Shown here piece after piece: positions 1 to 6,569 of a DNA stretch of 6,683 nucleotides. The notes under the pieces were generated by a model. The model made no database searches, was not told the origin of the DNA, and saw nothing but the letters and a program-made list of their open reading frames with translations. The stretch spans positions 1 through 6,683 of the forward strand of contig CALMTJ010000458.1 in NCBI GenBank assembly GCA_937872715.1, given 5' to 3'. The stretch comes from an uncultured Methylobacteriaceae bacterium (GTDB lineage Bacteria > Pseudomonadota > Alphaproteobacteria > Rhizobiales > Beijerinckiaceae). Position numbers and translations under genes: made by a program. Position 1 is the first letter of the stretch; each line of letters starts with the position of its first letter.

Positions 1-37
1 TAGGTGTCGCCGTTGACGACCAGCACCGCCGCGGTCT
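1..37 (-). pseudogene. Fragment of an unrelated gene, possibly a nucleotidyltransferase
   Basis: Read on the minus strand in a frame different from paaZ, these bases encode ETAAVLVVNGDTY and run off the window edge. The VLVVNGDTY pattern resembles the conserved NGD(S/T)Y block of sugar-phosphate nucleotidyltransferases, such as heptose-1-phosphate guanylyltransferases and mannose-1-phosphate guanylyltransferase-like proteins. Only about 13 codons are visible, so the family is a guess. What is clear is that none of the three frames continues PaaZ, so this is foreign to the gene it abuts. Confidence 0.25.
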
Positions 38-1486
38 CGCCCGCCCCGGCCCGCCATGGATCAGGCCGGGCAGCGGCGATCCGTGCCCGGTCGATTCGGC
101 CGCGCAATCCCGGTCGACGATGAGGAGACGCCCGTGGAAGGGCGCGATGCCGAGCGCCACAGTCGCGACCGCGGCCGGATCGCAGGAATAGAGCGAGGCG
201 ACGAGGCTGCCCTCGCCCTTCGCCGCGAGCGCCACGGCCTCGTCGAGCCCGTCATACGGCATCAGGGTCGCGACGGGGCCGAAGGCCTCGACGCGATGCA
301 CGCGGGTAGCGTCGCCGGGCCTGTCGCAGCGGAGGAGAACGGGCGACATCCAGGCACCGGCGGGGTCGAGGCCGTCCGGCGGCGGCCCCTCCGGCTCTCC
401 CGCCACCACCTCTGCCTCGGCCATGATCTCCCGGATCGCGTCCCGCACGGCCTCGCGCTGGCCGAGGCTGACCAGCGCGCCCATCCGGGGATCGCCCGCC
501 CGGGGATCGCCGGGCGAGATCTTGCCGAGCGCCGTCCGGAGCGCCTCCGTCGCGGCCGCCTCGATCTCGCGCGGCACGAAGGCGCGCCGGATGGCCGTGC
601 ATTTCTGCCCGGCCTTGGCCGTCATCTCCCGCACGACCTCCTTCACGAAGAGGTCGAATTCCGGCGTGCCCGGCACGGCATCGGGTCCGAGGATCGCGGC
701 GTTGAGGCTGTCCCGCTCGGCGATGAAGCGGACGGCGTTGCGGCCGATGGCCGGGTGGTTGCGCAGGCGCTCGGACGTCTCGAGCGAGCCCGTGAACGAT
801 ACGACGTCCTGCCCGGTGAGGTGGTCCAGGAGGTCGCCAGTCGATCCGCAGATCAGCTGGAGGCTGCCGGCCGGCAGGAGGCCCGATTCGACGATCAGCC
901 GCACGAGCGCCTCCGTGACGTAGGCCGTCGCGGTCGCGGGCTTCGTGATCACCGGCATCCCGGCCAGGAAGGCCGGCGCGAACTTCTCGAGCGGTCCCCA
1001 GCACGGGAAGTTGAAGGCGTTGATGTGCACCGCGACCCCGTGCAGGGGCGTCAGGATGTGGGTGCCGACGAAGCCGCCGGCCCGGGACAGCGTCTCGACC
1101 CCGCCTTCGACCACGAAGCGCTCCGACGGCAGCTCGCGGCGGCCGCGGGACGCGTAAGCGAACAGCGTGCCGATCCCGCCATCGACGTCGAAAGCGTTGT
1201 CCCGCCGGGTCGCGCCCGTGTCGACGGATAGGGCGTAGAGCCCATCCTTGCGGTCGTTCAGGTAGCCGGCGAGGGCGCGCAGGCGGTCGGCGCGGTCGTG
1301 GAAGGTCATCGCCCGCAGGGCGGGGCCGCCGACCTCCCGGGCGTGGCGGACCATCGCGCCGATGTCGAGGCCCTGGCTGGAGCAGGTCGCGACGACCCGC
1401 GCGTCCAGCGCGCTCGGGATGTCGACGAGCCCGCCCGTCGGGGCGATCCAACGATCCATGCCGTAACTCTCAAGTGCGATCGGCAT
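38..1486 (-). CDS. paaZ: PaaZ, phenylacetate-pathway ring-opening enzyme: aldehyde dehydrogenase domain only, 3' end missing
   Basis: PaaZ is a cytoplasmic bifunctional enzyme. A C-terminal MaoC-like hydratase opens oxepin-CoA, and the N-terminal dehydrogenase oxidises the resulting semialdehyde with NADP+. The 483 visible residues are the dehydrogenase part. They include GVAVHINAFNFPCWGPLEK (~150-168), ITKPATATAY (~180-189), LICGSTGDLLDHL (~211-223), the general base Glu257 in FIAERDSLN, the catalytic Cys296 in AGQKCTAIRR, and ESTGHGSPLPGLIHGGPGRA at the end. These match the E. coli PaaZ pattern closely, where the equivalents are Glu256 and Cys295. I chose ATG 1486 (MPIALESYGMDRW) over ATG 1459 because AAGGGG lies 8 nt upstream and the extra residues align with the family N-terminus. 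After HGGPGRA the expected GGGEELGG is absent in all frames, so the rest of the gene, including the hydratase domain, is lost at a junction near position 38. The gene is divergent from paaG. BoxD-like dehydrogenases are a less likely alternative. Confidence 0.93.
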
Positions 1487-1581
1487 GTCTGCGCCCCTTG
1501 TTGACGTTTCCCCAGGTGGCCGCCACGAGTACCGGACGCGGCCCGGGAGGCAAGGCCGGAGCGGCGCCGGGAGGACAGGAC
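1487..1581. promoter_or_regulatory. Divergent paaZ/paaG promoter region
   Basis: This 95-bp gap is the only place where promoters for both divergent transcription units could sit. For paaZ (minus strand) a weak sigma70-like pair is visible: TTGCCT (complement of 1548-1553), a 16-bp spacer, then TACTCG (complement of 1526-1531), giving a leader of roughly 30 nt. For paaG there is TTGACG at 1501-1506, but no good -10 follows. A short inverted repeat, GTGGC-C-GCCAC, occupies 1516-1526 between these elements and could be an operator half-site pair. The phenylacetate pathway is usually repressed by PaaX (GntR-like) or PaaR (TetR family) and induced by phenylacetyl-CoA. I do not see a site I can assign to either, so the element calls are tentative; the location is not. 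Confidence 0.4.
1569..1574 (+). promoter_or_regulatory. Ribosome binding site that decides the paaG start
   Basis: GGGAGG lies 7 nt before GTG 1582. No comparable Shine-Dalgarno sequence precedes the in-frame ATG at 1474, which would add 36 residues with no family counterpart and would overlap paaZ head to head. This supports the GTG start. Confidence 0.75.
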
Positions 1582-2364
1582 GTGACATCGCCGGTTCTGG
1601 TCGAGGAGCGGGGAGGCTGGCGGCGGATCACGCTGAACCGGCCGGACAAGCTGAACGCGTTCACGGCGGAGCTCCACCGGGCGCTGGCCGGCGCCTTCGC
1701 GGACGCGGCCGCCGACGAATCCTGCCGGGCGGTCCTGCTGACGGGCGCGGGCCGGGCCTTCTGCGCGGGCCAGGATCTCGAGGCGATCGGCGACGATCCC
1801 TCGGGCGTCGGCGACCTCCTGGACGAGCTGTACAATCCGCTCGTCCGGTCCATCCGGGCGCTGCCGAAGCCGGTGGTCTGCGCCGTGAACGGCGTCGCGG
1901 CCGGCGCCGGCGCCAACGTCGCGCTCGCCTGCGACATCGTGCTGGCCTCCCGCAAGGCGAAGTTCATCCAAGCCTTCTGCAAGATCGGCCTCGTGCCGGA
2001 TTCGGGCGGCACGTGGATCCTGCCCCGGCTCGTCGGGGACGCCCGGGCGCGCGCGCTGGCGCTGACGGGCGACCCCGTCTCGGCCGAGCAGGCCGAGAGC
2101 TGGGGGCTGATCTGGCGCGCGGTCGACGACGAGGCGCTCGCCCCGGAGGCGGAGCGGCTCGCGGCCCATCTCGCGACGCAGCCGACCTACGCCCTCGGCC
2201 TGATCAAGCAGGCTTTCGCGGCCTCGGCCGCGAACACGCTCGATGCCCAGCTCGACCTCGAATCCGAGCTCCAGCGGGACGCCAGCACCACCCCGGATTA
2301 CCGGGAGGGCGTCGCGGCCTTCGCGGCCAAGCGCCCGCCCGCCTTTACCGGGCGGGCGCGGTGA
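1582..2364 (+). CDS. paaG: PaaG, 1,2-epoxyphenylacetyl-CoA isomerase (crotonase family)
   Basis: PaaG converts the 1,2-epoxide made by the PaaABCDE oxygenase into the seven-membered oxepin-CoA, the substrate of PaaZ. It also isomerises double bonds during the later beta-oxidation steps. The 260-residue product has the usual family length (E. coli PaaG is 262). Crotonase hallmarks are in order: ITLNRPDKLNAF (16-27), oxyanion-hole segment GAGRAFCAGQDL (55-66), YNPLVRSIRALPKPVVCAVNG (84-104), the second oxyanion segment GVAAGAGANVALACDIV (104-120), and GLVPDSGGTWILPR (136-149), which contains the catalytic-type Asp140. The C-terminus ends in DYREGVAAFAAKRPPAFTGR, as in PaaG. The GTG start is supported by the strong ribosome binding site at 1569-1574. 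The stop codon overlaps the start of the paaI-like gene, so the two are probably translationally coupled. It is divergent from paaZ. Confidence 0.93.
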   Translation: MTSPVLVEERGGWRRITLNRPDKLNAFTAELHRALAGAFADAAADESCRAVLLTGAGRAFCAGQDLEAIGDDPSGVGDLLDELYNPLVRSIRALPKPVVCAVNGVAAGAGANVALACDIVLASRKAKFIQAFCKIGLVPDSGGTWILPRLVGDARARALALTGDPVSAEQAESWGLIWRAVDDEALAPEAERLAAHLATQPTYALGLIKQAFAASAANTLDAQLDLESELQRDASTTPDYREGVAAFAAKRPPAFTGRAR

Positions 2365-2831
2365 GCGGGGACGCGACGGCGGACGGGGACGGTCCGCCGG
2401 ACGGGGACGGTCCGGACCCGGAGGACACCGCCCGGCTGTCCGGGGAGGCCATGTGGGCCAACGATCCCGCGAGCCGCGGCCTCGGCATGCAGCTCCGCGA
2501 CATCGGGCCGGGCTACGCCATCATGACGATGGAGATCACGGCCGCCATGACCAACGGCCACCACACCGCCCATGGCGGCTTCATCTTCGCGCTGGCCGAT
2601 TCGGCCTTCGCCTTCGCCTGCAACTCGCACGGCGACAAGGCGGTGGCGCAGCATTGCGCCGTGACCTTCATCCGGCCCGGCCGGCGCGGCGACCTGCTCG
2701 TCGCCTCCGCGCACGAGGTGTCGCTGGCCGGCCGCTCGGGAATCTACGATGTGCAGGTCTCGGTCGGCGACGACGTGATCGCCGAGTTCCGGGGCCATTC
2801 CCGCCTGGTCGGCGGCAAGTGGACGGCTTAG
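2361..2831 (+). CDS. paaI: PaaI-type hotdog-fold acyl-CoA thioesterase
   Basis: PaaI hydrolyses hydroxylated phenylacetyl-CoA and related dead-end thioesters, which frees CoA during aerobic phenylacetate degradation; it is a cytoplasmic tetramer. The 156-residue product carries the family signature NGHHTAHGGFIFALADSAFA (65-84) with the catalytic-type Asp80, followed by FACNSHGDKAVAQHCAVTFIRPGRRGD (84-110) and FRGHSRLVGG (143-152). All of these align with E. coli PaaI (140 residues). The GTG start shares GTGA with the paaG stop, a 4-bp overlap typical of coupled operon genes. Residues 8-18 (DGDGPPDGDGP) come from an 18-bp tandem duplication and have no family counterpart. A shorter start at ATG 2450 (MWANDPASRG) would remove this tail and give a product nearer the usual length. 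Function is secure at the family level; the exact start is not. Confidence 0.9.
   Translation: MSGDATADGDGPPDGDGPDPEDTARLSGEAMWANDPASRGLGMQLRDIGPGYAIMTMEITAAMTNGHHTAHGGFIFALADSAFAFACNSHGDKAVAQHCAVTFIRPGRRGDLLVASAHEVSLAGRSGIYDVQVSVGDDVIAEFRGHSRLVGGKWTA
2381..2416 (+). repeat. Two-copy 18-bp tandem repeat in the paaI 5' end
   Basis: The unit GGACGGGGACGGTCCGcc at 2381-2398 is repeated as GGACGGGGACGGTCCGga at 2399-2416, identical at the first 16 of 18 positions. Because 18 is a multiple of three the repeat keeps the reading frame and encodes a Gly/Asp/Pro-rich stretch. Each unit also contains GGAC and GTCC arms (GGAC-GGGGAC-GGTCC), so local folding near the start region is possible. Confidence 0.85.
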
Positions 2832-2841
2832 CGTCACGGCT

Positions 2842-2863
2842 GTCCTCCGGTCGGCCCGAGGAC
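2842..2863 (+). terminator. Hairpin between paaI and the antiporter gene
   Basis: GTCCTC (2842-2847) pairs with GAGGAC (2858-2863). After one C-C mismatch, GG pairs with CC around a TCGG tetraloop. The stem begins 11 bp after the paaI stop codon. There is no T-run after it, so it is not a textbook intrinsic terminator; it could be an attenuating or mRNA-stabilising hairpin that separates the paa genes from the antiporter gene. Confidence 0.35.
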
Positions 2864-2880
2864 GCCCCGCCAGGCCCCGC

Positions 2881-4476
2881 ATGATCGTCGACATCCAGAT
2901 CGGGATCGGGCTCCTCGCCCTCGTCGCGGCCGCGCCACTGCTCGGGCGTCGCTGGGAGGTGCCGTCCTCCATCGTGCTGGTCGTCGCCGGGGTGGGGCTG
3001 TCCTTCGTGCCTGGGCTGCCGGAAGTCCGGCTCCAGCCCGACATCGTTCTCCTCCTGGTCCTGCCGCCGCTGATCTACTCGGCCGGCGTCGCGACGAGCT
3101 GGCCGGATTTCAGGGCGAACCTTCGCGCCATCACCTTCCTGGCGGTCGGCGCCGTGCTGTTCACGACGCTGCTCGTCGCGGGGGTTGCTCACTGGGTCGC
3201 CGCGATGGCCTGGGCGCCCGCGCTGCTCCTCGGCGCGGTGATCTCGCCGCCGGACGTGATCGCGCCCATGGCCGTGGTCGGCCGCACGCCCATCCCCCGC
3301 CGCCTCGCAACGATCCTGAACGGGGAAGGCCTCGTCAACGACGTGACGGCGCTCGTGCTCGTCGGCATCTCGACCACGAGCGTCGTGAACGGCAGCTTCT
3401 CGCCCCTGTCCGCCGCGCTCACCTTCGCGGGCGTGCTGGTCGGAGAGCTCGCCTGGGGGTACGGGCTCGGCGTCCTCACCCTGAAGCTCCGGCGCTGGGC
3501 GGACGACGTCCGCGTCGAGATCACGCTGTCGCTGCTCACGCCGTTCGCGGCGTTCTGGCTGCCGCACGGACTCGGCGGGTCCGGCGTCCTGGCGGCCGCC
3601 ATCGCCGGCCTCCACGCGAGCTGGACCGGCCCGCGCCTGATCCCGGCCGCGACCCGCCTCCAGGGCACGTTCTTCTGGAACCTCGTCGTCTACGTGCTCA
3701 CCGGCTTCGTCTTCCTGCTGACCGGGCTGCAGGCGCGCCCCATCCTGTCCGAGCTCGGCCAATACGGCCCGGCGAACCTCCTCGCGGATGCGGCCGTCGT
3801 CTGCGGCGCCGCGGTGCTGGCCCGCTTCGCCTGGGTCTACGCCTTCGCCTACATGCCTTGGGCCGTTCCGGCCGGCGGCCGGCCGGCGAGCTGGCGCCAG
3901 CCTTTCCTCGTCGGCTTCACCGGGATCAGAGGCGTGGTGTCGCTCGTCGCCGCCATATCGATCCCGCTCACCGTGGCGAACGGCGCCGGCTTTCCCCAGC
4001 GCGACCTCATCGTCTTCCTGACCTTCGCCGTGATCGTCTCGACGCTCGTGGTGCAGGGTCTGGCGCTTCCCCGCCTCATCCACCGGCTCGGGCTGGACGA
4101 TGTCGGCTTCGAGGAGGCCCGGCGGGACGAGCGGAACGAGCATCGCGCCCTGGCCGATGTCGAAGGCCGCGCCCTCGACATCCTGGACGGGGAAGCCGTG
4201 CGGCTCGGCGTGGGCGACGAGGTGCGCTCGGATCTTCGGCACCGGCACGAGGGCAGGCGCCGCCGGGCGGAGCGCTTCTCCGCGGCGCCCGAGGAGGCGC
4301 GGCGGGCGAACGAGCTGGAACTCACCCTGATCGAGGCTCAGCGCGAGGTGGCGTGGCGGCTTTTCGCAGATGGCGGGATCACGGACGAAGCCCGCCGGCG
4401 CATCGAGCACGAGCTCGACCTCGAGGAGGCGAGGATACGGCGGGACCCGAACGAGGCCACCGCCGACGGGAATTGA
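2881..4476 (+). CDS. CPA1-family Na+/H+ antiporter (YjcE/NhaP type)
   Basis: This inner-membrane exchanger couples export of Na+ (possibly K+) to proton entry for pH and salt homeostasis. The 531-residue product has about a dozen hydrophobic segments between residues 5 and 400. CPA1 hallmarks are present: LPPLIYSAG (61-69), the discontinuous-helix motif SPPDVIAP (122-129), the ion-binding Asn153-Asp154 pair in ILNGEGLVNDVTALV, and GFTGIRGVVSLVAA (345-358). Residues ~405-531 form a charged, Arg/Glu-rich cytoplasmic tail ending in a helical GGITDEARRRIEHELDLEEA segment, a tail type common in YjcE-like proteins. The start at ATG 2881 gives an N-terminus that begins directly with the first membrane helix, as expected. 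The Shine-Dalgarno is poor: CAGG is near and GAGGA is 18 nt away. The gene lies 49 bp after paaI on the same strand but has no evident role in phenylacetate catabolism. Ion selectivity cannot be read from the sequence. Confidence 0.9.
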   Translation: MIVDIQIGIGLLALVAAAPLLGRRWEVPSSIVLVVAGVGLSFVPGLPEVRLQPDIVLLLVLPPLIYSAGVATSWPDFRANLRAITFLAVGAVLFTTLLVAGVAHWVAAMAWAPALLLGAVISPPDVIAPMAVVGRTPIPRRLATILNGEGLVNDVTALVLVGISTTSVVNGSFSPLSAALTFAGVLVGELAWGYGLGVLTLKLRRWADDVRVEITLSLLTPFAAFWLPHGLGGSGVLAAAIAGLHASWTGPRLIPAATRLQGTFFWNLVVYVLTGFVFLLTGLQARPILSELGQYGPANLLADAAVVCGAAVLARFAWVYAFAYMPWAVPAGGRPASWRQPFLVGFTGIRGVVSLVAAISIPLTVANGAGFPQRDLIVFLTFAVIVSTLVVQGLALPRLIHRLGLDDVGFEEARRDERNEHRALADVEGRALDILDGEAVRLGVGDEVRSDLRHRHEGRRRRAERFSAAPEEARRANELELTLIEAQREVAWRLFADGGITDEARRRIEHELDLEEARIRRDPNEATADGN

Positions 4477-4507
4477 GGAGGCCGTCCCGCGGCTGGCGGA
4501 CGTCCTC
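4475..4507 (+). terminator. Imperfect hairpin at the antiporter stop codon
   Basis: GAGGA (4475-4479) and CGTCC (4483-4487), separated by a 3-nt bulge, pair with GGACG (4498-4502) and TCCTC (4503-4507) around a 10-nt loop. It overlaps the stop codon at 4474-4476. No T-tract follows, so termination is a possibility only. Confidence 0.3.
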
Positions 4508-4575
4508 GGTTCCGGCCCGGCGTGAGCCCCCCTTGAGGTTGTCCGGGCTTGGACGCATGCTGAACGCCTTCCAGC

Positions 4576-4581
4576 AAGGGG
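4576..4581 (+). promoter_or_regulatory. Ribosome binding site favouring GTG 4590
   Basis: AAGGGG lies 8 nt before GTG 4590, the same motif and spacing seen before paaZ. The alternative in-frame starts, ATG 4557 and ATG 4608, have no comparable sequence upstream. Confidence 0.5.
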
Positions 4582-4589
4582 CCGGATGC

Positions 4590-5174
4590 GTGTCGACCAC
4601 CGCGGCCATGACGGAAGCGGACGAGCAGGATGTCGCGGCTGCGATTCTCGGACCGCTCGTCCCCGGCCGGGTCTGCGGCGGCTGCACGGCCTGCTGCCTT
4701 CTTCTCGACGTCGACGAGCCGGACCTCCAGAAGCCGCGCGACGTCCTGTGCGTTCACTGCACGGGCGGCGGCTGCTCCCGCTACCCCGACTGGCCCTCGA
4801 TCTGCGGCAGGTGGTTCTGCGCGTGGCGGCGGATCCCGAGCATGCCGGATTTCCTGCGGCCCGACGTGCTCGGCGTGATGTTCTTTCTCAGCATCAAGCC
4901 GGGGGACGAGAACGTCTTCGCCCGCCGCTGCATGATGGGCATCCCGCTGAACGGCCCGGAAGACCTGGAGCGGCCGAACGTGCGGGCGGCGCTCGGCGTG
5001 TTCTCCCGGCAGGTGGGGCTTCCGGTCGCGGTCAATGTCGGCGGCCTGACGACGCTCGTCCATCCGTCCCTGGAGGTCGCGCGAGCCATCCTTGACCCGG
5101 CCCTCGCGGGGGAAGACGCGGCTCTCGCGGCCGATGCCGGCCGCTGGCGGAAGGCCATGCGGCTCGATCCCTGA
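4590..5174 (+). CDS. YkgJ-family cysteine-cluster (CxxCxxCC) protein
   Basis: This small soluble protein belongs to the CxxCxxCC family, thought to bind zinc or an iron-sulfur centre; no reaction is established and none is claimed here. With the GTG 4590 start it is 194 residues. The signature is CGGCTACC (Cys29, 32, 35, 36). Further cysteines follow at 54 and 57 (CVHC), 62 (GGGC), 72 (ICGRW), 77 (FCAW) and 114 (RRC), ten in all and mostly in the first 80 residues, consistent with a metal site. The C-terminal half (~85-194) contains a hydrophobic stretch GVMFFLSI (95-102) and GLPVAVNVGGL (143-153). The N-terminus is uncertain: ATG 4557 or ATG 4608 are alternatives, but only GTG 4590 has a good AAGGGG at 8 nt. 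The gene stands 113 bp after the antiporter and 106 bp before the glycosyltransferase and gives no contextual clue to its role. Confidence 0.82.
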   Translation: MSTTAAMTEADEQDVAAAILGPLVPGRVCGGCTACCLLLDVDEPDLQKPRDVLCVHCTGGGCSRYPDWPSICGRWFCAWRRIPSMPDFLRPDVLGVMFFLSIKPGDENVFARRCMMGIPLNGPEDLERPNVRAALGVFSRQVGLPVAVNVGGLTTLVHPSLEVARAILDPALAGEDAALAADAGRWRKAMRLDP

Positions 5175-5191
5175 CGGCTCGGAGCGCCGTC
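5173..5191 (+). terminator. Perfect 6-bp hairpin at the end of the YkgJ-like gene
   Basis: GACGGC (5173-5178) and GCCGTC (5186-5191) form a perfect GC-rich stem with a 7-nt loop, overlapping the stop codon TGA (5172-5174). Because no T-run follows, it would be an atypical terminator, and its main interest is its position exactly at the gene end. Confidence 0.35.
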
Positions 5192-5222
5192 CCGCCGGTT
5201 TGACTTCGCCCGCCGGTTGGAC
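5191..5222 (+). repeat. Direct repeat upstream of the glycosyltransferase, possible regulatory site
   Basis: CCCGCCGGTTTGAC (5191-5204) recurs as CCCGCCGGTTGGAC (5209-5222), 13 of 14 bases identical with an 18-bp period. The first copy ends in TTGACT (5200-5205), which could serve as a -35 element; the sequence 17 bp on (GACACG) is a poor -10. The arrangement would suit a tandem operator or a promoter-embedded repeat, but it could equally be chance in GC-rich DNA. Confidence 0.35.
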
Positions 5223-5280
5223 GACACGGCGCCCGATCGCCGGGCAGATGCCGCGCCACGCCCGGCCGCATGGTGGATCG

Positions 5281-6399
5281 ATGAACCTGACGGCAGCGGG
5301 CCGGGTCCCGTCCCGCCCGGCAGCCCCGTCGGGCTCGGCCGCCGAGCGCCTCCTGCGCTTCGTCGAGGGGAGCCATGCGCGGGCTCTCGCCTGCCTGCTT
5401 ACCCTCTCCCTCCTGTGCATGCTGCCGGGCTTCGCCTCGCTCCAGCCGATGGACCGCGACGAGCCTCGTTTCGCGCAGGCCACGAAGCAGATGCTGGAGA
5501 CGGGCGACTTCGTCGACATCCGCTTCCAGGACGAGGCCCGCTACAAGAAGCCGGTCGGGATCCACTGGCTCCAGGCGGCCGCCGTCGAGGCGGGATCGGC
5601 GCTGGGCGTGCCGGACGCCCGAACGGCCATCGCGCTCTACCGCCTTCCCTCCCTCCTCGGCGCGCTCGCGGCGACGCTCCTGACCTATTGGGCGGCGCTG
5701 GCCTTCTCGGGCCGGCGGGAGGCGTTCCTGGCCGCGGCCCTGACGGGCGCGTCCGTCATCCTGTCCGTCGAGGCGCGCCTCGCCAAGACGGATGCGGTGC
5801 TGCTCGCCTGCTGCGTCGCCGCCATGGGAGCGCTCGCCCGAGTCTGGCTCGGCCGGTCCCGCCCGCGTCAGCCCGGCAGGACCGTCGCGATCTTCTGGAT
5901 CGCGGTCGCGGCCGGCATCCTGATCAAGGGGCCGATGGTCCTCCTGTTCACCGGCCTCGCGGCGCTGGTGCTCTCGTGGCGGGAGAAATCAGGGCGCTGG
6001 CTCGGCGGGCTGCGTCCCGCGGTCGGGGTCGCGACCGTGCTCGCGGCCGTGCTGCCCTGGTTCCTCCTCATCGCCTGGAGATCCGGCGGCGAGTTCTACC
6101 GGCTCGCGGTCGGCGACGACATGCTCGGCAAGGTGACGACCGGGCAGCAGAAGCACGGCGCGCCGCCCGGCTTCTACCTCGTCGCCTTCTTCGCGACCTT
6201 CTGGCCGGGCGCGATCCTCGCCGCGATCGCTGTTCCGTTCGCCTGGCGGGAGCGGCGCGACGACCGGGTGCTCTTTCTCCTGGCCTGGATCGTCCCGGCC
6301 TGGCTCCTGTTCGAGGCCGTGCCGACGAAGCTCCCGCATTACGTGATGCCGCTCTATCCGGCCGTCGCGATCGGGGTGGCGGCCGCCGTGGCGCGCGGA
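5281..6399 (+). CDS. ArnT-like glycosyltransferase (GT-C fold, GT39/GT83 type), 3' end missing
   Basis: Proteins of this type are inner-membrane enzymes that transfer a sugar from a polyprenyl-phosphate carrier to lipid A, another lipid or a protein on the periplasmic side. The 373 visible residues have a short cytoplasmic N-terminus, a first membrane helix (~34-54), then the conserved acidic loop PMDRDEPRFAQATKQML (56-72). KKPVGIHWLQ (89-98) and EARLAKTDA (164-172) are typical of ArnT-like proteins. Several further hydrophobic segments follow (~122-142, 171-190, 202-233, 247-265, 297-320, 329-346), then the family motif TKLPHYVMPLYPAVAI (349-364). Full-length relatives run to roughly 500-550 residues, so the last helix and the C-terminal periplasmic domain are missing. 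After ARG373 the frame runs on to a stop at 6652-6654 in sequence that does not resemble the family. ATG 5281 is preferred because residue 1 lies shortly before the first helix; GGTGGA upstream is a weak Shine-Dalgarno, and ATG 5248 is an alternative. The sugar and acceptor are unknown. Confidence 0.87.
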
Positions 6400-6401
6400 C
6401 C

Positions 6402-6569
6402 GCGCCCCGCGAGCCGGACGGCAGCATCAGCTTCGACCGGGCGAGCGCACGGTTCGTGCGCAACAACGGGCGGATCGACTTCCGCGACGCGTCGATCTCG
6501 GGCGCGGCGATGGGCTTTACCCTCAACGGCTGGCTCGACTACGCCCGCGACCGGACCGACATCGCGGGC
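6402..6569 (+). pseudogene. Internal fragment of an AsmA/DUF3971-like envelope protein
   Basis: In the frame with codons at 6402, 6405 and so on, which differs from the upstream glycosyltransferase frame, the sequence reads DGSISFDRASARFVRNNGRI, then DFRDASISGAAMGFTLNGWL, then DYARDRTDIAG. This resembles a C-terminal block of AsmA-like/DUF3971 proteins, large inner-membrane-anchored periplasmic proteins linked to lipid transport. In those, a repeated pattern of this kind leads into a G-T-x-V-P-A-Y-x-x-N segment. Here it has no start codon, enters directly from the broken glycosyltransferase, and ends where that segment should begin. It cannot encode a functional protein. The family assignment is by pattern recall. 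Confidence 0.5.

Noticed and set aside
56..1231. A 391-codon plus-strand frame opposite paaZ
   Set aside because: It is compositionally biased with no recognisable domain, and the opposite strand carries the conserved PaaZ dehydrogenase.
252..1451. A 399-codon minus-strand frame overlapping paaZ
   Set aside because: It is the paaZ sequence read in a wrong frame, giving Arg/Pro/Gly-rich nonsense; the true frame has no stop inside the window and runs to the left edge.
1485..2360. An upstream extension of the thioesterase frame through paaG
   Set aside because: Family similarity begins only after 2361; the upstream part is paaG in the wrong frame.
2668..4410. A 580-codon open frame on the minus strand opposite the antiporter gene
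   Set aside because: Its translation is Arg/Glu/Asp/Gly-rich low-complexity sequence with no domain, while the plus strand has clear CPA1 motifs over the same span. Long antisense frames are expected in GC-rich DNA.
3858..4589. An upstream extension of the YkgJ-like frame into the antiporter gene
   Set aside because: The extension is Arg-rich and unlike the family; the good ribosome binding site is at 4576-4581.
5092..5280. An earlier start for the glycosyltransferase inside the YkgJ-like gene
   Set aside because: It would add 63 residues that do not resemble the family and would overlap a well-supported gene; ATG 5281 places the first helix correctly.
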